A stretch of DNA of 64,000 bases from Gymnogyps californianus (GCF_018139145.2 NC_059500.1:49222663-49286662), one strand, 5' to 3'. Shown: positions 1 to 12,279, counted from the stretch's first letter. Notes: generated by a model not told the origin, from the sequence alone. Made by a program: numbers and translations.

Positions 1-2771
1 AAGGTGTCAAAAGGGATGCTAGTAGTGAGAAAAAAAGCCTAAAAAAAATTTACACAGAAGAGCTACATTGGCCACCCCAAAATGCATGTTTTAGAAGTCC
101 TAGGAACAATGTCAGACTTGCCAGAGGTCAAGCTGACTCAGACTTTGCAAAATTAAAGCAAATAGCAAAATCCTCTTTCACTGGGTAAATAAAGTGAGAC
201 CAAGCAACAAGAAGATCCTTCCTGATGAAGTGCAGAGGCTTTCAAGATCAAATGTGATTCCATGATTTATCAGATGAGTCATTTGCATGAGAGTCTGGAC
301 AGCACCAGTGCTACATCCCCAAACCCAACCCAGCCTTCAATTTAGAGCACTGCATATAGTTCAGTTGCCCATGGACGAGAAAGACAAATTCAAAGAAAGG
401 CTGCCTGTGCTTGCAGAGAAAGAAACAGGCACTTTTATAATGGTAGCTTAAGAGATCTTCGTTTCCATAGCCAAGCAAATGAGAGGTGAAAGGGGAGCAT
501 GACTGTGCTGCATAAATATATGACAGTGGAGTGGGGTGTAAACACAACGGAAAAAGAAGAGCTATGTATACTAACAAGAACAAATAGCTACATATAATTT
601 TATGCTGGAAAGGAGAAACAAGTTTAAGCGCTGGAGCAGAGAGATTCTGGATCAGCCTTCCAATATCAGCAGAAGAGGCTGAAATGGGAACTAGCTAGAT
701 GATAAGGGACTGAATCAGTTTATGAGGAGACGTAAAATATGGTTATCTGCAAAAGCATGGGTTGGACTTCCTTTCCATCTTATTTCATCTATACCCAGTG
801 ATGTTTAACTAAGTAAGCAGACTGTTATGAGGATAAGTTCAAGACCCTTTGGTATTCTCACCTGTACCACAGTACACAGTAAATGCATTCATCTTGCCAA
901 CTCATTTTCTCACGTCTTAAAGAAATATCTATTCTTTTACCGTATCTGATGGTAATTTCTGCTTCTTACCAGCCCTTTCTTGGGCCAGTAAAAGTATCCT
1001 TGCTATATGAATTCCTTTTTCTTTCTTTCCAAGATGATATTTTTACACAGCGGCCCCTCCTTCTTATCTTTGTCTTTTTTAATCACACATTTTAAGATCA
1101 CTTTACGTTTTCTTGGTTAGAGCATTTGATTTAATTGGTCCAATATATTTTGATCCTCTGTAACAGAGTTTGAATTCTTTACCATATGCCAGGACTCACA
1201 GAGAAATCTGAAATGGTACAATAATTATGAATCACACACTCTACGTTGCAGAGAGTAGCTTCACATTATTTGAATGTGTGAAGAAAAAAACTCATAAGCA
1301 GTTGAGTGTGGAGGTTATCAGAGCTCTGGGCATGTGCAGTATGAAGCGATTTGAAATATTATGCCACTTACAAGGTTTTAGAGAGCTTCAGTCTTTCAAA
1401 TTTAAGTGATATTAAAAATTCAAAGCACTCTTGTAATTTCATATTTTTGTGTCCTACAATCCCAGTTTTCCTTTTCCTTTTGTTTGTGTGTTCATTTCAA
1501 AATAAATAATTTTGCAGAATCAAAATTATGTAAAATTTTAGAATTAAAATATCTAAGGCAAAAGACTTACACAAAGACTGTACTCCTCTAGAAGTCCTGT
1601 CCTAAGTGCTTCACAGGAGGTGTCTTGCACTAGACTATACTTCAGACAGATATCCTCATCCTCTTGTTAGGGATGAATAATGACAACATACCTTTCTCAA
1701 TGATTTGGGAAAGGGGCTGGGAGGTATCAAAAATGCAGGTTGTCTGGAATATTTTCTGTGACTTGAGAAAAGACAAACTTTGAAATTTGGATTTTAAAAA
1801 ATTATTTCCTAGCTCCTGGGTTATTTTACAAGATGTAAAACATTACAGTTGCTGTGTAAAATTTTCCATCCTGTTCCCATGACCTCTGGCATCTGTTCAC
1901 ATAACTTTACACTCACTGAGCTCCATTTTGGTCCAGGTTTGTTCAACCCAGCCTGGTGAAGGAAAGCTCTAATCAGGGTTTGACATGCCTGGGAGCTGGT
2001 AGGAAACTGGACTCTATATCCTAGACCTGGCCTTGTAATTAAGATCAGAATAACAAAGGTCAAACTCTTGACATACTACAGCAGTCAGTGTCCACTGATT
2101 CCAGTGATAAATGCTACATGAATGAAATGTATACTGCAACTGGAGAATTTCATTATGGTATATATACACTCCATATTGGCTTACAAGAATTCAGGTCAAG
2201 AGGTGTACCATGTTTCAAGTTTCTCTACAAATCCACTAAATTCTATCCTGAAAACTTTGTGTTTTCCTTAAGCTGGCCACAGCCCAGAAAAAACTTTGCA
2301 ATGACTTTTTTCTTTTTTTCAGCAATGTCTAAGACCCTAAAGTAGACATTTCTAAAAGATGGTAAATTGCCAAAATACATGTGAACCTTGTGTTATTCTA
2401 TTGCAAACTGCAATAGCTAAGCCACACAGAAAAGTCAGTGAAAGCTGTTAAGTCACAAAGAGTATGTCAGGGAATCAATTCTGAGAACATTTTAGAAACA
2501 AATAAGCTATAGCAAGAACTTGCATGATTACAAATGCCAGGCCATAAGAAAACAATGTCAACAAGCATGAGGGTTAGACTTACAGCCTCTGGATCAGTAA
2601 AATTGTTAATTCACCAAGATCAAAGGGTCAACTACGTCTAATAAAACAAAAATAATGGGTGACTAAACAGCTTGCAAAATACAGTCATATGTCATGTTAA
2701 GGCAAGTTTTCAAGGAGGAATTTTTGGACACATCGAACACTTGCTTTTTGGAATGGCTTTTTCTGTAAAAC
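1..2771. other. unique non-coding DNA, no gene seen
   Basis: AT-rich sequence in which the open frames are short, under 95 codons. None has a recognisable domain or a convincing pair of splice sites. No simple repeat longer than a short A or T run is present, and no interspersed repeat was recognised. Confidence 0.6.
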
Positions 2772-2798
2772 TTAAGATGAGAAAACTTCTCATCTTAA
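2772..2798. repeat. perfect 12-bp inverted repeat with 3-nt loop
   Basis: The left arm TTAAGATGAGAA (2772-2783) and the right arm TTCTCATCTTAA (2787-2798) are exact reverse complements separated by AAC. The flanks do not pair, so the stem is exactly 12 bp. A near-zero loop with no mismatch suggests a recent template-switch event or selection on a small cruciform or RNA stem. It is too short for a microRNA precursor, and no T-run follows, so it does not resemble a Pol III terminator either. Confidence 0.9.
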
Positions 2799-4399
2799 TT
2801 CAAAGTAACACATCAGAGCTGAGTGTGAAATAGCTTTAGTCAAGCCACTAAGTAATCACAATCCCAATATAATCAACTTCAGATCTTCCAGAAAACAGTT
2901 GTTGAAGGAGAAAAAAAAAAAATCATACTCACATGCTATATTTTAAATCAGGAGACCTTTTAAAAAAACTGTTTGAAGAAAGCATAACACATAAATTCCT
3001 AGATGCAGCGTAGAGATTATTTTAAGCTACCATAACTTTCAAAGTAAGTAGGAGAAACAGAGGGCAGGAAGGCCTGAAAAAGTAGACTGCTGTTTTCTTT
3101 CTAGTCTAGTTTCCTAAGGAAATGAGTGTTATGCCATCTGAATGCAGGCATATAGGTCTGCCTGCATGCAACTTCTGCCTCTCTGTCCCCTCCCCAGTAA
3201 CATGAATGCACGGACCTATTTCAACCAAATTTAGCCAAAGGCTAGAAACACCAAGATGGTAGGTGTGAGTAGTAAGGGAGAATAGGAAAAGGAGGCGAGA
3301 TATTAACCCTGGGAATGGCTGCAGAGAGGGGAACAACTGCAAGAACCTCTTCCCTCAGTGCTGCTATCCAACACAGGACCCACACCCTGGGGAACTTTGA
3401 GCTAGTTCTCACAGAGCTACTTGCCTGATGGAAACCATGCTCCAGCTTACTGTGGTAAGAAAAGTGATTGCCCTGTGTTAAGGCTCAACCCTCCCCTTCA
3501 CAGAGGTGGTCTAGTGCAGGTAATTACTTGGCCATAGTGAGGGGTTAGGCAGCCAGCTACAGATCTGGAAAGCCTCTCAGAGCTCTGGGCATCAGTTCGG
3601 CACAGTGGACATCTGGGGCCAGCCACGTCAGTGCCATTCAGGTGGTCTGGATCCACACCCATTCCCCTCCTTTCTCAAGAAGGAAGTGATAGCTGCTGAG
3701 GCTATCCTGGCCCAGCAGCTAAAGCGGTAGCTATGGAAAATATTTTGATCCCTGCTTATCATCCAAAAGAGGAGGACAGCACTCTGCACTCACCCTCCAG
3801 AATTCCTGCCATGGGCTGGGGCAAGCAGAGGGCAGAGCAGGGACGGGTGCCCACCTCTCCTGCCACCACCTCCCTCCAAACCCCACAGCTGCCCAGGCAG
3901 ACCTGGGCCACCAAAATCCTGCTCTGCTGAGCTGTGGTGGAGGAGCACATTGCCATCCACCAAGCCTGACCCTTTCGGGGTTTGCCACCTCACAGCTCAC
4001 TGAGCCCAGCATCCTGCTGCAGCCTGTGGAGGATAGGCTGCCTTCAAGAAAGATCTGCAGTTTCCCAATGTTGGATGACAGCAATTGCTGCTAATGCTCC
4101 CCCAGAGATTTTGTTGTTATGGGTTGGGTTTCTTTTCCACTCATTATTGAGTCCATTATTGACACTGCTTGCTGTTACTGAAGGTATATGGGCAGAGTTT
4201 TGCACAGAGAGCAGGGCCCATGAAGGAGGCCAGTAACCATAAAACCAGCAAAATGCTGGTCCCTCTTCCATCATCACCCCTATATGGCATTGCAGCAGCA
4301 GGCAAGTTGTTTATTATTACATCCCTGTGCAAGCCACGTGGTCTCAGCAACCATTTCAAGAGTCAAGGCCTGTGTGCTAAGTCATTAAAGCCAAACATA
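2799..4399. other. non-coding DNA with a GC-richer patch
   Basis: Unique sequence. The part from about 3,590 to 4,110 is GC-richer and carries overlapping open frames on both strands, up to 117 codons on the minus strand. The translations are low in structure, and all frames in the patch are open merely because AT-rich stop codons are scarce. No promoter, CpG clustering or splice-bounded exon is evident. Confidence 0.5.
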
Positions 4400-4640
4400 T
4401 TTTAATCCATAATTGTGCAAGATTTATTTAATTTAGTTTTTTTATTTATAGTTCGATTGGGATTGTAATGTATTTTCAGCTCCCCATATCGAGATTTGTC
4501 AATTTTTACTGCATCTTTTAATTGTGTTCTTCCAGTCCAAGCGCCAGCAGTTTTCCAAAGCCGGCTGCTTGCAAAATGTTTTTTGCTTCAGTGAGGTGGT
4601 GGAGAAAAAGGAATTTATTTGCAGCTTTTACCTGAACTAC
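4400..4640. promoter_or_regulatory. candidate conserved non-coding element
   Basis: This compact block has a different texture from its neighbours: AT-rich, without simple repeats, and with many homeodomain or forkhead-like words (TTTATTTA, TTTAATTG, AATTTAG). It is followed by a short GC-richer tail ending near GCCGGCTGCTTGCAAAATG. Frames are short. This is the appearance of a deeply conserved enhancer, but I cannot align it, so conservation is inferred from style alone. Confidence 0.35.
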
Positions 4641-4689
4641 TTGAGAAAATAGTTTATTCCTTTACTGATGGGAAGGTAATGACTACACA

Positions 4690-5265
4690 CTCCATACATG
4701 GCATTGCTGAGGCTGGCCCTGCTGAACCACGACTGCAGCAACTGCTGTATCCTCTTCTTTAAAAAGAAGGTTGCTTTTCTCAAGCCAGCTCTGCTACGGC
4801 ACCTTGGGCCTCCCTTGGCCCTGCCTCTGGCCCAGATGTCTCTCTCACAGCTGCTCTTTGTCGCAGCTCTGCCCCTGTTCCCCTTTCCCCAAGCTCACCC
4901 TCAGCAGGAACCTGGGCAGGGGGTGTGCGGTGTGGAACGATGCAGGAGTCCAACACCTCAGCTCCCCTTGCACTACACCTGTCTCTGGTGTCCTTGACCA
5001 TCTGTGCCACGCCAGCCCTTCTGTGCTCAGCCCCTCGAGCTTCAGCCTCCCCCTGGCTCTCAGGGCTTGGTGGGCTCCCCAGCAAGCATGGTGCTGCCCT
5101 GCCTTTTCCTTTTGAATGAGGCAGGGTGCAGGGAGGTCTTGCTCCTGACCCTGTTCCCATCACTACAGGCAGAGGGGTGGCAGAGCCCCAGCTTAAAACT
5201 CTTGGGAGTTTTGCCAGCGTGCTCGGTGCCAGCGGTACAACAAGGCTCAGGTTTGGTCTGCAGTG
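4690..5265. other. GC-richer patch without supported gene
   Basis: Composition rises sharply and frames stay open on both strands, up to 127 codons on the minus strand. The predicted peptides are Pro, Leu, Ser and Ala rich with no domain signature, and CpG dinucleotides are not clustered as in a promoter island. I read it as a compositional fluctuation rather than coding sequence. Confidence 0.4.
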
Positions 5266-5699
5266 ATGAGGAAACGTTATGGTAACACTGATTGAGCAAA
5301 AGATGCCATCAAAAAAAAAAAAGAAAATTTAAAATTTGATGGTGACCACCATGGGAGCAATGTGTTATTAAACGTTAGCATGCAGCCTGTGTGTGAGGGA
5401 GGGAGCTCTGAGGGACTGACTGGCTCGGCAGCTTTGCCGTGCATATCCAGTAGTTCAGAAAGTAATGGAGTGAACATCCTTTCCTCATAACTTTTAATAA
5501 GACAGCTCATCAGCTGCATTCACTGTATCCAGAGCAGGAAACTTGACGAGGTGCTTTGTACCAGGAAAGCACATCCAGTAGGCTCAGTGTCAGGTCCCAA
5601 TAAAGGCAGCTGTGAAGTATTATACAGATTTACCTTCTGTGTAGTTAAGAGGGCAAGCTGGGAATTCCAGGGGACAGAAAAAGCCACCCCAACTGAATA

Positions 5700-5990
5700 G
5701 CTGTCAAAGTGATAATCCTTTTAAAAGAATATGTTTGCTGTGTGATGCTTATTTATACAGAGCCTGTGCGCCTGGTGAAACTTTTCAGTCCTTGTGAATT
5801 CAAAGGGGTAAAGTTTCCATTAGCACAAATGAGGATGTTATATACCAAGATCCTGGGGCTCTGAGAGTAGAATATTCCCTTGAATCACTATAAATGGCGG
5901 AATCTTAATAGAAATTGACTCTTTTTTTTTACTTTAATAAACCATTTCAATTAATGTTACACTATTAATATTCTGCAGCAGGATTCTCAT
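5700..5990. promoter_or_regulatory. candidate conserved non-coding element
   Basis: AT-rich block just upstream of the LTR with no repeat content. It contains several homeodomain-type ATTA/TAAT words (TTTCAATTAATGTTAC, CACTATTAATATTC) and a TATAAATGG word. There is no frame of note. The call rests on texture only. Confidence 0.25.
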
Positions 5991-6117
5991 AAAAAAAAAA
6001 CAAACCAACTTTGTGTTCAGAATCTAGATTGGTTAAAAAAACTTGCTTTTCTTCATGCAGCAACAAAAAAGACAATCACAAAACACACAGATGCTGGACT
6101 ATTTTTTCCCACATAGG

Positions 6118-6640
6118 TGTGCTCGTTTTGGCTGGGATAGAGTTAATTTTCTTCATAGTAGCTAGTATGAGGCTATGTTTTGGATTTGTGCTGAAAACAG
6201 CGTTGAGAATACAGGGATGTTTTCGTTATTGCTGAACAGTGCTGACACAGAGTCAGGGCCTTTTCTGCTTCTCACACCACCCCACCAGTGAGTAGGCTGG
6301 GGGTGCACAAGAAGTTGGGAGGGGACACAGCTGGGACAGCTGACCCCAGCTGACCAAAGGGATATTCCATACCATATGATGTCACGCTCAGCATGTAACG
6401 CTGGGGGAAGAAGAAGGAAGGGGGGGACGTTGGGAGTGATGGCGTTTGTCTTCCCAATTAACCGTTACACATGATGGAGCCCTGCTTTCCTGGAGATGGC
6501 TGAACACCTGCCTGCTGATGGGAAGTAGTGAATGAATTCCTTGTTTTGCTTTGCTTGCACATGGGGCTTTTGCTTTACCTATTAAACTGTCTCTATCTCA
6601 ACCCACGAGTTTTCTCACTTTTACCCTTCTGATTCTCTCT
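6118..6640 (+). mobile_element. solo endogenous retroviral LTR, 3' end missing
   Basis: This is a copy of a familiar bird LTR. It begins with TG in TGTGCTCGTTTTGGCTGGGA and runs through the typical U3 text (AAGTTGGGAGGGGACACAGC). It passes the promoter region, the polyadenylation-type word TATTAAACTGTC and the U5 start AACCCACGAGTTTTCTCAC. The usual TATA word before GCTGGGGGAAGAAGAAGG is decayed to CATGTAACGCTGG. Similarity stops near 6,640, before the terminal part that normally ends in CA, so the last few tens of bases are lost or unrecognisable. No gag, pol or env sequence lies on either side, so it is a solo LTR. An ERVL-type assignment is likely but is from memory. Minus-strand frames across it are incidental. 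Confidence 0.9.
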
Positions 6641-8179
6641 TTCTAACATTTTTGACAGCCAATGTTACTGGAAACTCGGAGGTGAACTCTGCCACTAAGG
6701 AACAAGTTCAGTATTGATGTGCACTTAACATTGACTCCTGGCGATGAAGAACTTGTCTTGTCTGTGCATGCTGCTGTAGGCCTCCATTTTGACTGAAGCC
6801 CATAGTTACTATTCTAATATTAAAAACCCAGAACAATTCCTCCCCCATGATGAAACCTGTAGAGAGTGTGTGCGTCTCCATATGTGCCTAAAAGGGAGAA
6901 AATGAGATTAAACTTGGCAGGGTGACTGCCCACTGCCTATGACTGTATTGAGTGACCTGGTAATCCTGTGCTGAGACTGAAGGTCTACCACTGCCCAGGA
7001 GGAGATCACCACGTTTGTCACACTTCTGTGTATAAGTACCACAGACTGGTCTGCAAGCATCAAGTCTTTCCTGGCAATGGCAGAAAAGCCTGAGTCAAAC
7101 TTTCTGTTCCTCTCCTCGTGTCTAGCCTGCGAAGGCCCCTGTGGGATCAGGCCCTTTAATTTCCTCTGATTCTGTTGTTAATTTGAATAAGCACTTAACC
7201 TGTTTCAAGATTTATTTATTTTTTAATGAGCATTTCCCAGCTATTTCATTCTAACAAAGTGGGATGGGAGTAGTTAACATGTCCATTTTCCCATTCACAA
7301 ACAAGCTGCTTGCCTCCAAGATGCAATTATTTTCTTTTACCTGTTTAGGAAATAACACTGCTGAAGTACCTCTGATGTAGGCGATATGTTGCCTGCAAAA
7401 AAATGGCTGAGGCATGGGCCTATTAGCCTGCCCATGCTGCACTAACGATTTCACTAATGCTTTACCCTCACATGATTGAACAGGGTTTCCCTCAGATGAC
7501 TGGACAAATGAGAACAGATGATCAGCAGAGTTCATAAAAGTGAAATATCTGATAGCTGCACCCCTGTTGCTCTCATGTTGTGGGTGAATCTGCATGCAGA
7601 GGGGTGAGGAGAAAGAGAAAGGGAGATGATTGTAAAACAGCTCCGTAATTACCACATAGATAAAGCTATGCATCAGTGAGAAACTTGTTTTAAGATGTGT
7701 ACATTGCCATAGGCACGACTGCCAAAGTCTGCTTTCACTTATGCTGATAGAAATCTGGAACAATCCTATTTTCAGCCAAGTGACTTCAATTTGCACAAGT
7801 GGAAGTGAGAGCTGAATCTGTCCCTTCAGTAAAAAAAGAGATGGTGAGAAAACAGAATGCGACCTAGTCAGACAAAGGGCATGAATCCCTGTATTCAGGT
7901 CCCTAAACTCTTTTTGTTTCCTAGTGCAGACGGCTTCCCTTCCACACTGTGCAGTGCCCTAGAGCGGCTCTTTTCAGCTTCTTAGGAAAATGTGGGCAGT
8001 GTTTGCAGAGTCCGGTCTTTATTATTCTTTTAACCTGAATGATTATTTCACTTTTACCAGCTTACCCTGCACTGCTAACAAAACAAGAAGCAATAAATCT
8101 TCGTCAAGGCTTCTTGGTGTGGGGTGAATAAGCAGCGCTGATGCTGATTCCTTAAAAAAACTCATTTCTTGTAACATAA
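6641..8179. other. non-coding DNA after the LTR
   Basis: Unique sequence. A 181-codon minus-strand frame (7,251-7,796) is the longest open stretch here. Its translation shows no domain, signal peptide or repeat, and it is not bounded by convincing splice sites. I treat it as a chance frame. Confidence 0.5.
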
Positions 8180-8590
8180 GCCCTGCTGAAGATGGTCATG
8201 TCAACTGATTAGACTTTTTACTTGGCCATATTGATTCTGTTCTACACCGATGCGGCCCATAATGCTGGCTAATGTTATTGACGAGCCATCAGTCCTGCAG
8301 AGACGTGTGGGGCTTGCAGCTCTCTCCGAACCACAAAAACCTATCCATGGACAATGATGGAGAGGAAGAGGAAGATGCAAGCAAAGCACTCAGGCTGGCT
8401 TCATTCGGCCTGTAATACATTAATGAAAGACATACACTCTGTGGGAAGAGACAGATGTGGCTCTCCAGAAGCCATTTATTTATAAAATAATTATGAATGC
8501 ATAGTCGAGTCATGGATTTTCATTACAGTGTGCATGTCTAACACACTTTCTTTGTTCATGTTTTGCTCTAAATGAAATATAAAGGGAGAG
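8180..8590. promoter_or_regulatory. candidate conserved non-coding element
   Basis: The block has no repeats and mixes moderately GC-rich words with homeodomain-like sites, including a TAATTA at 8,488-8,493 and ATTAATGAAAG near 8,420. It also has ATTTATTTATAAAATAAT-like AT words. Frames are broken on both strands. The density of distinctive words with no simple-sequence decay resembles vertebrate developmental enhancers. Function is inferred, not shown. Confidence 0.4.
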
Positions 8591-10383
8591 TGATAGCAGC
8601 AGAGGCCTGAGAGAGATTACTCTCTCCTTCCCTTTACTACCTTTTGTAAAGCCTCAAGGACAGGTGCTGTCTGGCTTTGTCAAAGTAATGCAAAGCTGCT
8701 TCTGGAAGGCACACTTCAGTCGCAACCAGAGAGGCGGCCTCTACAGAAGTGCAGTAGAAGGCAGTGTCCCAGCTCACTAAATGCTGGAACTTGTTTGAAC
8801 AATGCAAGAGCATTGATACCAGCTGCTGCATGGAGAGGAGCGAGTTTGATCTTGTGGACTGCTGAGCACAAGGTCTAAACTACTTAAATCTCCATTTCAT
8901 TTCCTTTTTGTTTCCTTTTCTATTCTTTCTTTTTCACTCTGCCTTCTTGAAAGCCTGGGGTAGAGGCTTTGAAAGTTAGTCTGCCTTTTTCTGTCTCAAA
9001 ATGAGAAAAGCAGAATAGAGCTATGACCTAGTCATTCAATGACTTCTGATTCTTGAAGAGGAAGAAGACTGGGAAACTAGTAAGGAAGTCAATTATTGTA
9101 TCACACCATTCAATTTCTGGAATAATAGCTCCATTGTAAGCTGTACTATAGTAATAGCGAGATAGGTAAACATTAAGAACTTACAGCCAAGAGTTTGCTT
9201 TGTGTGCCTTTCTAGAATAAAGCCATAGGATCAAACCATAGAAAAACATATCACAAGAGGATTTTTTGCTGGAAATTTTAGTGTAAATTCAAGTCTAGTC
9301 CTGCCTCTTTACAGTCTTCCATCCGCTTTTCAAGGCATCTGTACTGTACAGGTTGTTTAAAAAGACCCATTTCCTTCTTTAGGCTGACTGGATTTTAAAG
9401 TAAAAATATTACTGGGGTTACATCATGTCTATGGAAAAGCATGTGACTTAGCACACTCCTGTAAGTTCGTGAAAGAAAATGTTAAATACGCTAATAGCCC
9501 TTCCAGTGGTGGTCGATAATTAGCACCACTGATTCCGGGACAGCAAGCTGTATGTTTGCGAGAGAGGAAAAGTGCTATATAAGAGTTAGATATTAGTATT
9601 ATTACTGGCAATCTACTGAGCAAGTGACAGAAGAGTTTAGGCACAGAATGCTGACCTGGTGCACGCCATACATGTGCCAAAGGTAATGCCTGTAACAGGA
9701 AATTAACAATAGGAACAGACAAAAAGTAAAGGAGCTGAAGTAGCTTAGTCCTTTTTTAAAAACAACAGCTCACAATTAGTCTTGAGTGAAAGGACAAAAC
9801 TGCATTGGGTGTGAGGTTACATTAGAAACATGACAGCGTTTCATTCTCAGTGAAAGGTTTGCAAACGCACACCTGCTTACAATTTGTATGAGAGACCAGG
9901 ATGGGAAGGTGGGTGAATTCACAATGCTCAGTAATGTGATAAAAGACTTGCAGAATTTTTTTTGCAAAGTTCAAAAAATGGATGAATTTTGCAGAGCGCA
10001 GCTGCAGTGATCTATATATATTATTACAAACAAGATAATAGTGTTCATAAGCAGAGATGAAAGTGAACAGGAGCTGGCAAAATAAATGTTAGCTGAAACC
10101 GAATCCCACTAACCTCCTGTGGAACATTTGTGATATTAACCCCCTGCACACCCGCAGCAGAGCATTCACAGAGGGAGGCTGAGCACAAAGCTTGGTGATG
10201 TTTAATTTTAATTTAACACAGCTTATCCAGGAGTGACTGTACAGCTCTGTGGCATGACTGAAAGGCTATTGAAGAGAATGTGAGTGCATGTGTGTGGGTG
10301 CATGCATGTGCAATTGCAGCCAAAACGAGGTGTCAAAGCAAAGTGATCTGGTTTTAGGCTTATGATAAAACAAATGGTTACAC
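8591..10383. other. unique non-coding DNA, no gene seen
   Basis: No repeat, supported exon or RNA gene was recognised. Open frames are under 100 codons and have no recognisable domains. Confidence 0.5.
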
Positions 10384-10471
10384 TCTGGGCCACATTATGT
10401 TGGTGTAAATCCAGAGAAAACTCGTTCCATAGCACTGGCTTGGTTCTGTGCTTAGAGATCAGAATTTGGCT
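10384..10471 (+). repeat. ancient amniote interspersed repeat fragment
   Basis: The stretch carries the paired hallmark words of a very old repeat common in bird, turtle and crocodile DNA. It has TGGGCCACATTATGTTGGTG followed by GTAAATCCAGAG, and closes with AGATCAGAATTTGGC. I recognise the pattern but not a family name. It is heavily diverged and non-coding. Confidence 0.6.
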
Positions 10472-10846
10472 CTTTTTCATGCTCTTACATGGCCTTTTCT
10501 TTTTGTGTATTGCCATGGCCTTCCCTTTGAACATTACAGTTCCCAAGACATTAAAAACTGTTTTCAAACCTTTTTTTAAAAAAAAACCAAAAAACCCCAC
10601 AACAACAAAAAAACAAACCCCCTCACTCAAATGCTACTATATTTAGCATTTTATATTGTTTCCATTTGAGTGTTTTAGGGCTGTAGCCACACATACATTG
10701 GCAAATTGAATTGACCTCAGAAAAATCAAGTCTGTAGCATCCAGAAAGATAATTTTGGAAGCAGTGTGCTGTCCTCTTCTAAGAGGCTAACAGTAGCCTG
10801 AATCAGCCCATTCAGCAATCATCTTCAGTTTACAGCTAACATGAGC

Positions 10847-10900
10847 TAAATCTTGACCCTACTGAAGCCAATGGAAATGCGCTAGCACCAGAATTTCACT
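10847..10900. repeat. ancient amniote interspersed repeat fragment
   Basis: A short remnant centred on the word CTACTGAAGCCAATGGAAAT, matching the 'ACTGAAGTCAATGG' block typical of the same old repeat group as at 10.4 kb. It is followed by CACCAGAATTTCAC. It is too short for orientation to be firm. Confidence 0.45.
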
Positions 10901-12208
10901 GTATAACTGTCAAACACTCTGACTGAAGCATATTCCCTATTAATTTAACTGATCCTAGGCATCACTGAAGCCTAATTTCTTGTGAATCTCTCAGGTAATT
11001 AAATAACTCTCTTTTGGCCCTCCAGAGTATTTCCTTTGGAAGCTCAAGAGATTAAAAGTAGCCTATTCTTATGCAAACGTAAGTAAATCCAGCATACAGA
11101 TTCTTTAATTTCTTCAGCTGCCCTTTACAGTTCCCCTTTGTGACAAACTGGTGATTTTTGACATGAGAGAGCTTAGAAGTAAAGAGTAAGTAGACACCAT
11201 TTGCTGAGAAAATAGTCTTACATGTAGAGTTTGAATGAGCTTCCTTTCTTTAAGCATAAGTTTCTCTTCTCCTTTCAGAAAGCAGGAAAAAAATACAGCC
11301 TATTTCACAACTGAGTATCAGCACCATATATACAGTGTGCTGTACACAATTCCATCAGCTGTAGATGGGAAAACCCAACTTACTAATTTGGTTTGGCAGA
11401 TCGTAGCAAGGGAGGTGTAAACATGGGTTCCCATCCAAGTAATTACACTGAAGTCTGTGATATTCCTCACTTTCTGCTCTGTCATACCCAGACTTCAGAA
11501 GAAGAGGACAGCATTTCTAGCTCTGTAGAAGCTGGCTCGTATTTGCTAGAGTGAGAACTACAACTGTATATAAATATTAAATATTCTGTTCCTATGAGTT
11601 TTCTTCTGTTGCTTAAACTTCCTTATTTTCTTTCACCTGTGGGCCTAGTGCATCCCAAAATTAGCTCCATTGTTACCGTGGTAGTCATACTCTGCATGAA
11701 TTGACTGCCTGCGTGTAAAATTAATAACCTATCAGGCATTTTTTTTTCATTCTTGCTCTAACTTTTCTTATAGGTTCCCTTGGGACTGAAGAGACCTCCA
11801 CCCTTCCTCCCTTGTTCCGTGATTTGGGGAAATTGTTGCTCACCAGCATTACCCCAAGTAAAATTTTTGACGGTGGAAGAAAAGGAACTGTCCTTAAGAG
11901 CAGTACATTCCCTGGACTGGTGGCTCAGAGACTTCTCATTATTTATGCAAAGCTCATGTGATGCAAACATGTCTATAAACATAGTTCACTGTCATTAGCT
12001 GTCCACTTCTGGCTGAGCTCCTCTTAGCCCCATATGTACCCAGTGAATAATTCTCAGTGTAGTGTATTTCAGCTCAGGAAATCTTTAGCACTCTTATGCC
12101 AGCATGTTGTATAGTATCACATGTTCATGTATCACACACTATTCATGTACCTTTCACCTTCTGCCCTGCAGCAGTGAGTCTGAAACAGCAGAGTCCTGTG
12201 CTGATGTA
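10901..12208. other. unique non-coding DNA, no gene seen
   Basis: AT-rich unique sequence with frames under 80 codons. No supported exon, repeat or RNA gene was found. Confidence 0.5.
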
Positions 12209-12235
12209 GAGTAGCATCTTTTGCTGATGCTACTC
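12209..12235. repeat. perfect 10-bp inverted repeat with 7-nt loop
   Basis: GAGTAGCATC (12209-12218) and GATGCTACTC (12226-12235) are exact reverse complements separated by TTTTGCT. The flanking bases do not extend the stem. This is a simple hairpin of unknown role that lies about 30 bases before a G15 run. Confidence 0.85.
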
Positions 12236-12264
12236 ACAAGAGCATCCTTAGTGGACTTTTTGTT

Positions 12265-12279
12265 GGGGGGGGGGGGGGG
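12265..12279 (+). repeat. G15 mononucleotide run
   Basis: Fifteen consecutive G residues follow TTTTTGTT. Such runs are length-unstable and error-prone in sequencing, so the exact length should be treated with caution. Intramolecular quadruplex or triplex structure is possible but not shown. Confidence 0.9.

Noticed and set aside
4451..4470. GTTCGATTGGGAT word resembling a tRNA T-loop
   Set aside because: No acceptor stem, D-loop or anticodon arm at the expected spacing.
6272..6457. Minus-strand frame of 61 codons
   Set aside because: It lies wholly inside the LTR and is antisense to it.
7251..7796. 181-codon minus-strand open frame
   Set aside because: No domain, signal peptide or splice context; length is within reach of chance over 64 kb and six frames.
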